From the NCBI GenBank assembly GCA_038021145.1, contig JBBPHT010000012.1, forward strand, positions 930,001 through 994,000: a DNA stretch of 64,000 nucleotides, written 5' to 3'. Source of the stretch: Phyllosticta citriasiana. Taxonomy: Eukaryota > Ascomycota > Dothideomycetes > Botryosphaeriales > Phyllostictaceae. The translations under genes were made by a program, and so were the position numbers. Shown here in pieces: positions 11,665-23,499 of the stretch. The notes beneath the pieces are model-generated. The model did no database searches. It was not told the origin of the DNA and was given only the letters and a program-made list of their open reading frames with translations. Position 1 is the first letter of the stretch. Every line of letters begins with the position of its first letter.

Positions 11665-12851
11665 GGTTGCAATGTTGAGGAGTTCGACCAGCTAAGGTAG
11701 ATTCCCGTTGGTGGTAAGATCAGATCCAGCAGGGTTCGGGTGCTAAGCCGAAACTGGCTAATCGATGTGCCGATGATGCCGACCACAACACCACGTCGAC
11801 TGAGATGCTTTTCAAAAGATATTTTAGAAATTCTCGAATCAGGAAGTCTTTTGCCCTTCAAATTTTGGAGGAACTCATGGAGGGACTCTACGATTTACCT
11901 TCTTGTGACACCAAAAGTGAGTGATCTCTGGAAGGTCTGTGTCGGTTTCTTGTCTTTTTTCTTTAACGTCAGCCCTTCCTTTACGAAGAACTTCAAGCTC
12001 ATTCCGATGCTTCTTCTCACGGCTACATTCAGTTATCCCTTGTACGCTCCAGTAGCACCAGTCCCGGCACTTCATAGTCTCTTGCTCCTCTTTTATACAC
12101 ACTGCAATCTTTCCTAAAATGTACAATCCGATTTCCTTCGCGCACTGCACCGCCCTGCCTTGCGCCACAACAAAACAACAAACACCAAACCACCAGCCTA
12201 TCCCTCCATTTACAACCCCCCAAAACGCCATCAAGGGTCTTCGACGCAAGCTTGCTACGTTCGAACCTCCAACTACTTCCCAACCCACCGAAAGACCGAC
12301 CTATCACTGCACCAAAAAATCACCCAGAACTAAGCAACGCCCTTGTCCAGTCGAGCAATTGATTCACCAATCAGAGCGCGCAGGCTGCAACTTCGAACGT
12401 AGCAAGCGGTCACAATGAAGCTAGGGGAATGGGGATTTTGTGGAATCGAGGGCGAACGGACTAGCGTGACGTTGGTCCCTTGGTCAGAAAAAAAAAAAAA
12501 AAAAAACAAAAAGAAAAAAAAAAACGAAGAGGTGGAGACTGGTTGTCAAAGTTGATTGAAGGGGCAAAATATCAGAGGTAGGCACAGGAAAATGGCGTCG
12601 CATCTCTGCCATTATGAGGAGAGCTGTGGAGTTTTGACAATGGAAACTAACTTTGATCACGCCTATTCTGCTACTTAAAGCGCTACCCACCATCAATCAA
12701 AACACTCAATCCCAATCGACATCAAGCGAAGGATAAGGCGAAGTAAAATCAACATAATCTCCCCACTCACTGAGATTGTGGAGGAAAAACCGCTCGTACT
12801 CGTAACGAAGACCTCTTTCCACGAAAACCAGTATTTGAAACCAAGATGCTC
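11665..12851. other. Intergenic region between COX11 and a convergent-side minus-strand gene
   Basis: No coding region is supported. There is an A-rich tract at about 12487-12524 (a run of about 18 A, then A/C/G-interrupted). The upper end is the 3' flank of the gene ending at 12852; the lower end is the promoter side of COX11. Open frames here lack homology features and codon structure. Confidence 0.6.
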
Positions 12852-15295
12852 TCAGCGCACGCCGTCTTCGTGGACGTCTTCCATGGCGACATCGGCGTCA
12901 TTGTCATGCGTGGGGCCAGCTGTTGCGGAGCGACGTTTATCAGGCGGCTCCACGCTCGAAGAGATGGGATCAGGGGTAGAAAGCAACATATTAGCGCCCT
13001 CAGAACCAGCCTCGTAACCAGACGCATTCGGATCCGGCGATTCAGAGATCGTAGGACCGCCATCGGGCGCTCCATTGATGGACGACCTGATGCTGAGACC
13101 CCTAGAGCCAGCAGTGCTGGGTCGATGCACGTTGGCCGACGAAAAGTTGGGGAAATACGAGTCGACGTAGCGCTGCTCGGCCGACCCCGTGTCTGGCAGG
13201 TAGTTGCTGGTGTGCCCGGAATCGCTGAGTCCCATCATGTTGCGCCAGATGCTGACCTGTTCGGCGTTGGTGAAGCCAATCTGGGAGCGTGCAGTGCCAG
13301 AGCGTGCAGTCTCGGAGCGCATAGTCTGAGAACGCGGACGATTCCCTGCATCGGTGAGCCCGACGACAGAGCGCCAGATTTCGGCTTGCTCAGTGCTGGG
13401 AAGGGCAGACTCTGAGCGAGCAGTCTCTGAACGCATGGTTCCGAGACGCTGGGTACGTTGGTGTCCAACGTCGACCTTTTGCTGCGGGACGGATCTGGTA
13501 TCGGGAAGGCTTGCGTTCGATGAGAAACTACGAGTATGCTCTATATCAGGGATTCCAACAACGGAACGCCAGGCATTGATTTGCTCAGCGTTGGCGCGGG
13601 CAATCTCAGAGCGCGTAGTTTCAGAACGCACACTCTCAGAACGCGGAGTATGTTGGTTTCCAGCGTCGACATCTTGCTGCGCGACGGATCTGGTACCGGG
13701 CAGACTGACGTTGGATGAAATACTGCCAGTGCGTCCCGTATCAGGGATGCCAACAACGGAGCGCCAGGCCTTGATTTTTTCAGTGTTGGTGCTGGCACTC
13801 TCAAAACGCAAACTTCCAGAACGTTGAGTCCCAGGACGCGAGGTCCCAAGGCGTGGAACTCTAGGAGAACGCGGAGAAAGTCGAAGACCAGCGTCAGAAC
13901 GCACAGCCTCAGAGCGCGGACTATCTCGGTCTCGAGCGTCGGCAGAGACAGTCTCAGAAAACTGAGTATATCGACGTTTAGAGCCAACGGAAGAGGTGTC
14001 ACTCTGATCGCGGTGATCTGGTCGAGATGACGAGTCTGGTCCTGAGCCGGTGTAGAGGAACTCGCCTTTTGCTGTCCTGCGTCTCTTTTTGTGCAAGTCG
14101 TCTGCCCTGTCTGCAGTCTCTGATAGCTGCTCCTTCCTGTCCTCCTCACCAATCCTCGCTGACGCGGCGTCGACGATTTCGAAATCGTCAGAGTGGACAT
14201 CGGCGTCATCGATTTTCACAAATCCGTCTTCCCCTAAGCCCTCGCTTGGCTCGACAATGTCAGATGGAATAGCTTCGGAGACCTCTAAGCAATGGCTCGG
14301 CCCATGTCTGATGTCGACAGCCTTGAATAATTGGAGGAACCTGGCTACTTCCACCTCACGTGCAGACCGGGTGGGTGAAGGGATGTCATTGGGCCTTGGT
14401 CTCGCAGCTACTTCATTAGCCCGTGCAGACGTGGTAGGTGGAAGATAATTGGGGCCCGGTTCCACAGATACTTCAATATGCTGTGCGGACGTGGTGGGTG
14501 GAAGCTCGGTGGGGTCTGCACTCAGCTGCCGACGAGGAGTAGTGCCTGGGGAACTGTTGTTTGACTTTGATATCCTGGGAAAGTATTCTTTGGAGTCCTC
14601 CGCGAAGATGAGAAGATCCGGTGGCACAAAATTTGGTATCGGCTTATGTCGAAAGGGTGGTATGGGATTGTATGACTGCGAGCAACTTTTGCTCATAAGC
14701 CCATGGCCACGACACCATTCGCATGGTGATTGGCAGCCGGGAAGTTCTCGCCGGGAGCATTTCTGGAATTTGACCACACAATTTGTGCAGCGGGGAGGCC
14801 GCCCCGTCGCCCTGCAGTTGTCTTCGTATCTTCCAATCACGCTCATGGTATGTGCCGCGAGGCCTTGCAGTTTTCGAGCCAGGTGCTTGTAGCATCTATA
14901 CCAATGAAACATGTTGCGGGGTGTGTAGTTGCGATACCACATTGCCTCCTCGGCGATCTGGCAGAGAGTCCATCCCAGTATTTGGAGACGCAGGATCGTG
15001 GCTCCTCTGACGTGCCATGGAAAGTCCCGTAAGAGGGACCGAGATGTCCATTTCCAGCTGTGATCGAAGGGGCAAATGCCCTCTCTATCATCCCACTTGA
15101 GACTATTTATCCAAATGAGGCAAGACTAAGTCGAATCAGTTGACACTCTTGGATCATCGGAAGCAGATTCCAACAGTATCTCATAAGTTGGTGAATTCGG
15201 CTTACTTTGGTGCGCTCGGATTCTTCGATGCTCAAAGGTCGGCCGTTATTGATCACCTTTCCCAGTGACAGTGGAGGCAGTGGATGGTGCGCCAT
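12852..15295 (-). CDS. Zn2Cys6-like protein with internal WRSVVG repeats
   Basis: Two exons (15206-15295 and 12852-15125) are joined by an 80-nt GTAAGC...CTTAG intron with a CTGAT branch-like site, giving 787 residues. Without the splice, a well-ordered 61-residue Trp-rich segment upstream would be lost. A Cys cluster at 143, 146, 153, 165, 168, 178 has spacing C-x2-C-x6-C-x11-C-x2-C-x9-C, close to the Gal4-type zinc cluster but with an extra Cys at 173-equivalent spacing inside the loop (residue 161) and no basic linker. The second half is Ser/Arg/Thr-rich with four imperfect repeats, each carrying AWRSVVGI or a variant, spaced about 65, 64 and 43 residues. No fungal-trans domain follows. 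Function is unknown; DNA binding is only a possibility. Confidence 0.72.
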
Positions 15296-15872
15296 TGCTC
15301 AGAGTGTAGCTTCTCGTTGTGAGTTTCAAAGCCGATCCCCTGTACGTCGAATATGCTGATGACGAGAAAGCTAGCGATTCCTGGAACAATCGGCCAGAGA
15401 CGTGACCTCGGTGACAAAGTTGTTGTGTAATGATGAAGTGTTGGAGGCTTGTATGAGCGAACGGAATGATATTATCGTAGCTCCAGAATGCGTTTGGATA
15501 TCCGAGTCCAAGGCCGAATGAGCAGCGGAGCGAAGAGTTTGTCCTTCGCTGGAGGTCAGGTAGGAGCCCTGGTGGTGCGCAACTTTTCTCTTGAACTGGA
15601 AACAGCAAAGCACTCCGAAATACAAACAACAACTAAGGCAGGATTGCAGGCATTACCAGGAGAAGAAAACATTTGAATTTTAAGACCAAGAAATATCCAT
15701 TCTCTTAACGCCTCCAGAATCCAATAAAGAGTCGAAAGTCAAAATCGCTTGCTTGCCCTCAGTTTGCCATAGCAGCCATCATACACGCTTCTTGCTCTAG
15801 GTGGTATCATCCTTCTATCGCATCTTCGTCTTGAAAAGGCCAAACGATTTGCAAGAAAATTCTGACCCACGT
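15296..15872. other. Intergenic, upstream of the Zn2Cys6-like gene
   Basis: This holds the likely promoter of the minus-strand gene starting at 15295 and the 3' flank of the peroxidase gene ending at 15873. An overlapping minus-strand open frame (15246-15632) runs through the start codon in another frame and looks like leader sequence. No other signal seen. Confidence 0.5.
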
Positions 15873-16920
15873 CTACAACCTGGCTCTAAACTTCTCATTT
15901 TCCTTTCTCAACTTGTCTGCCTCCTCATTGCTCTTGTCTGGCGCGCCCGGCGCATTCTTCTTCTTTGGCGCCGAGTGGTAGCCGCCCTTGACATTGTCCG
16001 TGTTGACGACCCGTCCGCTCGCATCTCTCTCAATACCCAACTCCAAAAGCTTGTGGAAGACCTTTGAGAAATCTGCAAAGAAGGTGTCCTTGTCCTTGGC
16101 GTACTTTTCTACCCACGGCCTGAACTTGTCGTCAAACAAGAGTGCCATGTCCGTCGGCAGCATCATGAGCTCTTCCTCCGAGTCCTCGTCGACGTATGAG
16201 AATTGCTTGATGCCGCTCGGCAGTGTCTTTTCCTTCCACTCGACACCCGTCAACAGCTTGAAATATTGGTTGCTGAAGCGCGTCGGGTTGTTGACCCAAG
16301 CGCCGTCAAATCCACTGCGATCCGCGTGACACCGACCCAAGTTGTGCGCTCCACACAAGGCTACAATCTCTTGGTCGTTGAATCCCATGCGGTAGAAGAT
16401 GGCGCGAACGTGGTCCGCGCCCAGCGCGCCGTCGGGCAAACGGCCCCGCGGAGGCAGCTTGCTGTCGTCGACGTAGTCGGTGCGGCCAGGCTGCCAGGGC
16501 ACGGTAGGGCCGCCCATCTGCTCGACGGCGACTACACCGGCCAGCGTCCACAGATCCGCATACGTTATCCAGGGGTGTGCGGCTTTGATAGGCTCGAGGA
16601 AGACGCGCGCGTGTTGGAGGCCTGCGTTTGCGGGATCGCCTCCTTCGGCTTCGTAGCGCATGCCGGCGCCATTGCTGCCACCCGTGTCGGTCTCGGCGTC
16701 GTAAGTACCTGCGGAGTGCCTGAGATGGTGGTTAGGGGCGTTTGGCAATTACGAGGTAGCGGTTGAAGGTTGGTGTGCTGGAGGTGGAGGAGAATGGGAC
16801 GTACCAAGCCAGACGAACGAGCACAGGACCGGCAGAGCCATCGTCGTACTCGGGCTGGTGTAGAAGGGCCTTGATGTCTTCGCGGACGGCGTCGTAGTCG
16901 CCAGGCTTGCTCTTGGCCAT
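15873..16920 (-). CDS. Cytochrome c peroxidase-like class I haem peroxidase
   Basis: It should reduce hydrogen peroxide using cytochrome c or a similar donor. Exons 16805-16920 and 15873-16719 join to 320 residues. The intron falls inside the distal Trp codon: splicing creates RLAWHSAG, giving distal Arg36, Trp39 and His40. The proximal His is His164 in GAHNLGRCH, and Trp180 in GFDGAW matches the radical-bearing Trp191 of yeast Ccp1. The protein starts directly at the catalytic domain with MAKSKPGDYD and has no mitochondrial presequence, so it resembles the shorter cytosolic paralog found in many Pezizomycotina and not the mitochondrial enzyme. The C-terminal 45 residues are charged and Lys-rich, possibly disordered. 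Confidence 0.93.
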
Positions 16921-17678
16921 GGTTGTGTCTTGGAATGTATCTCTAATTGAAAAAGCCGAAAGATCTAGCGGTATTAGAAGTGATAGCGGGAAAGAAAATA
17001 TGTACACAAATGAATAGTGGGCAAGAGAGCGTTGACAGAGAAGAGAAGAGCCGACATGAGAATATAGAAAAGAGCAGGGTGGAATCAATTATCCGAGGGT
17101 CATGTAATATCGGCCAAGAGCCTCGGCTCGTGATAGGGCTTATCGGCCACGCCTTGACGCAGGAACGCTCATCGTCGACGTCATGAAGGCCCTTTCATGT
17201 GAAAACTTCCTGTCCAAAGGCCAGAACACCGCCCACAGCAAGCCTTCAACCTCTGATCAACCGTCGACAAGGGCCCAGCCGAGCGATGGATCGTTAAGAA
17301 AAGGACACTTCTGCGGACCCTTGCTCCTGCGTGCCGCCGACCAGGATGCTGGCTCAACTTTGAAGCGAAGAAGACTTCCACACTGGGGCGACTTTTGTTA
17401 AGTCGAACTCCCCGCGGGCATCCGTGTCCTCGTCGTGTACCTGGTCCAGCTGCGGCTGATTTGAGTAAAAAAGAAAGAAAAACGAAAAGGGCGGGACTCG
17501 GCGCAGATTCCGCCCCCGAAGCCTGTCAGATTGAACGTGCCAGCCCGAACCGCCATTTTCTTCGTCCAGATTGACATTGTGCGATACTAGACGATGCTAT
17601 TTCCCTGATCTTCACCATCGCACCACATGCTGGTTTCCTCTCGCACCATCAGACGTAAATCGTTTGCGCTGGCCCGGT
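16921..17678. other. Divergent promoter region between the peroxidase and a regulator gene
   Basis: The peroxidase reads left and the regulator reads right from this 758-bp gap. I searched it for an upstream exon encoding a Zn2Cys6 cluster for the right-hand gene and found none. An A-rich stretch lies near 17466-17492. Confidence 0.5.
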
Positions 17679-20141
17679 ATGGGTGAGCCCATGCCCACCG
17701 TCGAACTCGGCACCCTCCGATCACCATCTGCAGACGAAAGCAGCTTCCTAGGCTCCTCGACTGGTATTTGCTTTGTCAACACCGTCCGAAATGCCTTCAA
17801 AGCCTCCAAAGACCAGACGCTCCCATATCAAGATCCTCACCATGAACCCTTGGATCCCGGCCAGGACAAGGCCGGTCCCTTGGAGGATTTCCTTCTCGGC
17901 GACGGCGCAAACAGTACACCACCAAGTCCTGCCAGGCCGACCCCTGCCTCCGCCCAAGTTGCTCCCTCCATCCCCCGTGGTCCCTCTTACGTAGCCGCTC
18001 CACCAGGAATAGGCAGACCTCCAGATGCTGCCACCACGAAGCAACTCCTCGTCCTGTACTTCAAGTTGTGGCATCCCCTTTTCCCTTTTCTTCATGGACC
18101 AACCTTTTTGCAAGAGATTGAAGTCTTGTATGATCCATCCAAAACCCTACCGTTTCCCGAAGAGGATGAGCCGGATCGACATAGATGCTGTCGTGCCATC
18201 ATCTCACAGTGCGTTTTCAACATCGCCCAGGCCGGCACTTCAAAAGAGCTTCTGCCTCGCTACGCGCGCATCGAGTCAGCCAACAGCCTGATCTTCTCAC
18301 TGAGCTCGCTCTCCACCAAACAAGATCTACACAGCCTGCAAGCCCTCTTTGCTGCACAGTTGTACTTTATCACCAAGGGATCTTTTCGGTCTGCCTCTGC
18401 AATTGGTGGCTTACTGGTAAAGTCGATTTTCCATTCCGGTCTGCATCGCTGTCCAAACCGTTATGCGCAACTGACGGATCGTGACCGCGATTTGCGCAAG
18501 CGTCTTTTCTGGAGCGCATACGTTGTAGACAGATATGTGAGCCAGGGTCTTGGGATTCCGCTGGGTTTTCAGGACTCCGACATTGATGTCTGCTTTCCGG
18601 GACAAGAACACCACAGGCTTGCTATTCGACGCACGACTTCCGACTCGACTCCCCACAGCCGCTCTGGCTCGCAACCTTCGTCGACCCCTGCGATCCAGAG
18701 TGAGATGCACCAAAGATCCATGTATGATCAAAATGCCATGGGAGACCAGAGTGGAAACCACCAAGAGGAGCATCGTGACATTGTCCTCGCTGGCCTGGTT
18801 GGATACAGCAGACTGACTGGTCGAGCCGTCGAGCTTTTTCACAAATCCATCCACGTGCGATCCGTCGACCACAGCAAGATTCTCTACATTACAGCTGACA
18901 TTCATGCTTGGTGGAACTCCCTGCCTCCCAAGTTGGTATCCACTGAATATGTCCGCATTCCCAATGGTGAACCTGCAGCAGAGGCCACAGTCAGCTTCGT
19001 TCCTCTATTTACCGTCCTCTACCAACAGCTCCTCTTTCTGGTCAACAGGCCCTGTCTCTCGCTCCCTTCAAACTCACCTGAATTCGCTGCCAGCTTGCAA
19101 ATTTGCATCAACGCAAGCAGAACCGTTGTCAAGGCCTTGGAAATGCAACTGGCACTCAGACAGCCTTTTTCCCTTCCTGAATTGCTGTCGGCTGCGTGGA
19201 TGGCGGGTTTGATCTTGGTCTTTGCATGCCAACTCAATTTCTATCCTCCTGAGAAGGGACTCACGTAAGCTTTGTCACGTCTTCTGCAATCTACTTGTTC
19301 TAATCTGGATGCAGTGATATCGAGAGGGTTCTTGCACTTCTCAGACTGATGGCTGGGCACTGGAACACTGCCAGAAACTACTACAAAGCACTTTCCAACT
19401 TAGTCGCCGACCTCAAATCTGGCGCCCCTGGCCGGCGTTCGATGCCTCCTCACACTAAACGCGGACAAGATGCCGAACAAGTGCGAAACTCCAAAAGAAC
19501 CAAATACTCTAATTCCAACCACGGCAACGGGTATTTCAATACGGACCTTACCCCTCCCGAATCGATTCACCAAGCGCTGACAGGGCACCTTGGCAGCAAC
19601 GAGGACCACCAATACGAGAAGACCCGCGCCATGTTGCAAGACACCAACTTTGGACTCTCCAACAGCACCGATTTCGGTACGCATGATGCCTCGCACATGA
19701 AAATGGACGGCCGACAGAATCAGTTCTCCATGACAACCCCTGCAACCACTGCTGCGTCACAGAGTATACCGGGCCCACCGACCACCCTCTCTATGCCTTT
19801 TCAAACCCCATCTGGCAATACTCCTCAGTTTACCTTTTCGCCACCGCCACCGCCGTTCGACACGCCGCAGTGGCCGGAGCAAAACATGTATGCGGAGCCG
19901 AGCTTACCGACCTTTACAGATACGCAAATGTTGCAGAGTCAGCTTGATCCGTGGCTGGGAGATCCAACCATGAACTCTTTGGACATTTTTGGGCAGGTCA
20001 CTTGGGGCAGTTTGAATGGTGAGCCTTTCTAACCACGCATACTCTTTAATCAGACTAACACAACATGTAGCGGACTATGCGTACAATCCTTATGCAGTAA
20101 GAGAAACTCGTTCCATCTTGCATCCACAGCTTACAAATTAG
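17679..20141 (+). CDS. Fungal-specific transcription factor domain protein, no zinc cluster
   Basis: Exons 17679-19264, 19315-20018 and 20071-20141 join to 786 residues. The body (about 110-440) matches the fungal-trans regulatory domain: LVLYFKLWHPLFPFLHGPTF early, then a Leu-rich middle, and RKRLFWSAYVVDRYVSQGLG, the most conserved block of that family. The N-terminus has SFLGSSTGICFVNTV, a segment that in related regulators follows the Zn2Cys6 cluster, but here only about 25 residues precede it and no Cys cluster exists there or in the 750 bp upstream. The last 200 residues are Gln/Pro/Ser-rich, as in activation tails. The 3' end is uncertain: a GTAAGA at 20098 could start another intron and extend the gene to about 20182. 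Likely a regulator lacking its own DNA-binding domain, or a truncated one. Confidence 0.82.
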
Positions 20142-21412
20142 CCAGGAAACCGAGATTTGAATCGCCCGTGGTCGATTCCTTAGCATCCGCTTGCTTGGTA
20201 ATCCCGCCTACCCAAAACCTTTAACTTTGGGGTCCAAGATGCCCGATCGCTTGAGTCGCCACGTCGTAGCGTGCAAGGCATCGAAAGCTTTGCGGCCTAG
20301 CCCAGCAGCTATGCATTCCAAGCTGAAAGGCGCATCTGGAAAAGTCGACCCGCTTCATCGCTCCATCCGGCCTCTGTTGATGACCGGCGGATATCGTTTT
20401 CCGACCAGTTGCTGCGATGTCGCGGACATCTCAACCATCAAAATGGTTTCAATGTAAACAGCTCAGAAGTCACTTGACAGCAATGCTGCATAATCAGTGG
20501 TTGGACAGTGGCTGGGAACAATCATGAGCAAAGTCTCATTTTGACATGAAGAATCTGCTGAAGTCAGATCCACCGAGCTGGAGATTGGACGGCAAGGTTG
20601 AAGAAGTGAATGATGACAAAAGGGACAGAGATTTGCAGCAAGGCGATGAGATGAGGTGGAGCATGCGAGGATGCATGGCATTGTTGCGCCCACGGCTTGA
20701 CCTTCTCGCCGCCTGGACAGAAATCATTTTCAGAGAGGGCGTGGTCTCGGTTGTCTAGATTAACAGACCTCCCCGGGCTCACGACTTCAGTTGTATGCTA
20801 CTCCTGCGTGGTTGAAAGGCTTTATCAATCGTGTGGTCGTCTCCATGCTGAACCCACGGTCCGATTGGCCAATTTGATACAGCAACATCAGCACCGCGCC
20901 TTTGTTCGGAGACTGCGCTGCAAAATTCAAACTGCGAGCCTTTAATCAATCTCCTGTGAAGAGGATTTTCGCCGCAATGTCTCTGCAGGATGTCCGGCCA
21001 TGCTGGTCGTCCTCGGCAGAACGATCAAGCGGGAACCTGGTCAAGTCATCCCCGCAGCTGATGACGTGACCGTACATCAACGTCGTCTTCTCCATCGCTA
21101 CCTACCCCATTTCATCTCCATTGCTTCTCCAAGTCAGACGACACCAAAACGTCTGCTCGCAAACTTTGGCGTGGATCAACCGAGCAAATCAAGGGGCGTT
21201 TTTTGTATAAAGCCTTAAATTCAGGATTACGGGTAAAATTAAGAGCCGCAGATTTGGGGAACTCGGGTGAGACGGCTGCGCAGTAAGACGATTTGGACAG
21301 AGATTCAAAGTTGATCAGCTATAAGAGCAAGGAAGAACTCGCGCCGAATCGCTTTGCTTTCTCTCCAAAACACCAGCCTCCAGACTCTCCAGACATCACA
21401 ACTATCACCAAA
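20142..21412. other. Intergenic region, no gene seen
   Basis: About 1.27 kb between a regulator and a hydrolase gene, both on the plus strand. Short open frames on both strands overlap each other and have no domain, signal peptide or splice structure I can support. It presumably holds the terminator of the first gene and the promoter of the second. Confidence 0.55.
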
Positions 21413-22426
21413 ATGGCTCCAACCTCGACCATCGACACAACTCTTTTCCCCGGCTTCACTCCTTTCGCAGTCCCCACGTCGACAGACCCGCCCATCACGA
21501 TTCGCGGTATCCAGTCCTCGAACACCTCGCTGCCACCGCTCATTCTCCTTCATGGCTTCCCTCAAACTCACGCCATCTGGCACCGCGTCGCGCCAGCCTT
21601 GAGCAGCAACTACCACATCATCATCCCCGACCTCCGCGGCTACGGGCTCAGCGACGCAGCGCCCGCCACGCCCAACCACGCGCACTACAGCAAAGACGCC
21701 ATGGCCCAGGACGTGATCCAAGTCGCGACCGCGCTGCGGCCCTCCTCCACATCCCCCAGCTCCCCGACCCCTTTCTTCCTCGTCGGCCACGACCGCGGCG
21801 CACGCGTATCGCACGCGCTCGTCCTTAACCATCCCACCGCCGTCCGCCGCCTCATCCTCCTCGACATCTGCCCGACCCTCGCCATGTACGACGCCGCCGA
21901 CGCGGCGTTCGCGGCGCGCTATTGGCACTGGTTCTTCCTGATCCAGCCGCACCCGCTGCCCGAGCGCGTCATGAGCTCCGCGCCGGCCGACTGGCTGCGG
22001 CTGCTGATGGGCGGGCTTAAGAACGACGTGCTCATCTCGGACGGCGAGAACGAGGCTATGGACGAAGGCGACAAGGCGTCGCCGCATCCCTTCTTCCATC
22101 CCCTTGCGTTGGCGAGCTATGCGGCGTCGTTTCGGCGTCCCGAGAGTATCACGGCCATGTGTGAGGATTATCGCGCTGCGCGGGGCGTTGATTGCGATGT
22201 GCAGGCGCAAGATCGTGGGACGGGTGGACGCAAGATCACGACGCCGCTGCGCGTGCTGTGGGGGAATAAGGGCGTCATTGAGCTCTTTTTCGATGCGTTG
22301 AAGGAGTGGCGTAGGGTTGTGGGGGAGGGCGTGGAGTTGGATGGGTGGGCCGTGGATAGTGGGCATTATATCCCGGAGGAGGCGCCGGAGGAGGTGCTGA
22401 GGGCGGTTAGGGATTGGTGTGTTTAG
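21413..22426 (+). CDS. Alpha/beta hydrolase, haloacetate dehalogenase/epoxide hydrolase-like
   Basis: A single-exon gene of 337 residues. It has the alpha/beta-hydrolase landmarks: LLHGFPQT near 46-53 (oxyanion-hole HG), PDLRGYGLS at 72-80, the nucleophile elbow GHDRGAR with Asp127, and SGHYIPEE with the catalytic His near 318. An Asp nucleophile, and RYWHWFFLIQP at about 169-179, are typical of the haloacetate (fluoroacetate) dehalogenase and epoxide hydrolase subfamily, in which the His-Trp pair binds the halide. I chose the Met at 21413, which follows an ACCAAA context and starts at the usual length; an in-frame Met 40 codons upstream would add an unconserved tail. Substrate cannot be set from sequence. 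The 3' half is very GC-rich. Confidence 0.88.
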   Translation: MAPTSTIDTTLFPGFTPFAVPTSTDPPITIRGIQSSNTSLPPLILLHGFPQTHAIWHRVAPALSSNYHIIIPDLRGYGLSDAAPATPNHAHYSKDAMAQDVIQVATALRPSSTSPSSPTPFFLVGHDRGARVSHALVLNHPTAVRRLILLDICPTLAMYDAADAAFAARYWHWFFLIQPHPLPERVMSSAPADWLRLLMGGLKNDVLISDGENEAMDEGDKASPHPFFHPLALASYAASFRRPESITAMCEDYRAARGVDCDVQAQDRGTGGRKITTPLRVLWGNKGVIELFFDALKEWRRVVGEGVELDGWAVDSGHYIPEEAPEEVLRAVRDWCV

Positions 22427-22673
22427 GTGGGGAGTTGGGAGCACAGCGGGTGTAGACAGAAATGGGAAATCCTCCAGGGGGGCAGCCATCGGCCGTACCA
22501 GCCGCGCCCAGGGAGCATCCGTTTGCTATTATGGCTACATGTCAGGAGCAGTTGTCCGCCATTATAGCTACGCCTAGGGTGCATTTATCCACTATCATTA
22601 CTACGCTCAAATGTGGTCAAGATTGCAGTGCTTCCCATCCATTTCTTTGAAAAGGTGTCAAGCCACTCATTGT

Positions 22674-23484
22674 TCATACCCAGCGCATAAGTTGGTCAAA
22701 ATGCGCAGTCGCAAGCTCATCGAACTTTTTGTCCGTCAACCAAGGAAAACAACAGCGCAATGCCCATCCTTCAATGATTGCAATGACACCTCCCTTGCAC
22801 GTTGGACACATGAAGACATCTGGAGCAAGAGGAGCTTATCCAATCCATGCGACACAGTGCCCGCAGCGAGCGCATCCCCGTGCGCACCAGGATAGAAGTC
22901 CTTGTAATCGTGAACCTCGCCACGGGGCCCATCCTCACGGCGGCAGTCGCAAGTGTCGCAATTCCACGAGCTACCAGATTCCACAGCGGTCTTGATGCAT
23001 GCTGTCGGGTGAGAAAAAGACCTTTGTCATCATTGCGCATTCAGAGCAAACTTGGTCCAGTCCATAACCGGACCAGTCGAGCTCGCACTCTTGGAAATAC
23101 TCCGAACCGTCCCTTATGCGCCAACACCACAAACGAGCACAAGTCGCGATGGCGCTTTGCCGCATGCTGCCAAAGACACTCCGCGCGAACCAGAAACCTG
23201 ATCTTCCGCTCCTCCGACACAACAGCAACCGGATCAATCATGCCCCTGAAACACTGATTCGTCGCCGCCAGGAAGATTGCCGCGTCGTACTCTGGGTGAC
23301 CAATGATCACGAGCACCGTTTCCGTGGGGAGTTGGCCGAAGATGCCGCGCTCGGTTCGGCACAGGACCATGCGGTGTGTTCGAGGGGGATGGGGGCAGCG
23401 GGGGCGTTTGCGTGGTGGCATGGTAATCCAAGGCGGCTCAATGAGAACGAAGTGCTCCTCGTCTGGGATATCCTCCTCCGCCAT
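22674..23484 (-). pseudogene. Broken F-box/Cys-rich family member
   Basis: This is a decayed relative of the three plus-strand genes at 59.5-63.6 kb. In the first frame (from 23484) it has an F-box-like segment, FGQLPTETVLVIIGHPEYD, followed by AIFLAATNQCFR, which matches LAATNRYFR and LGATNRYFR in the intact paralogs. The rest of the family pattern continues in other frames: VCSECAMMTKVFF (paralog FCSACARANNLYE), then WNCDTCDC, then CARCGHC and FMCPTCKGG to a stop at 22674. That is three frame changes; I found no GT-AG introns that would restore them. A pyrimidine-poor AT-rich remnant begins 15-20 bp beyond its start. It could be expressed as a short F-box protein, but the Cys-rich part is lost. 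Confidence 0.7.
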
Positions 23485-23499
23485 GGGCGTCTCAAGATC

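Noticed and set aside
12846..13827. Plus-strand open frames over the Zn2Cys6-like gene
   Set aside because: They are shadows of the repetitive minus-strand coding sequence; their apparent repeats follow from it.
21305..22489. 394-codon minus-strand open frame
   Set aside because: It lies opposite the alpha/beta hydrolase, in GC-rich codons where antisense frames stay open. No domain features.
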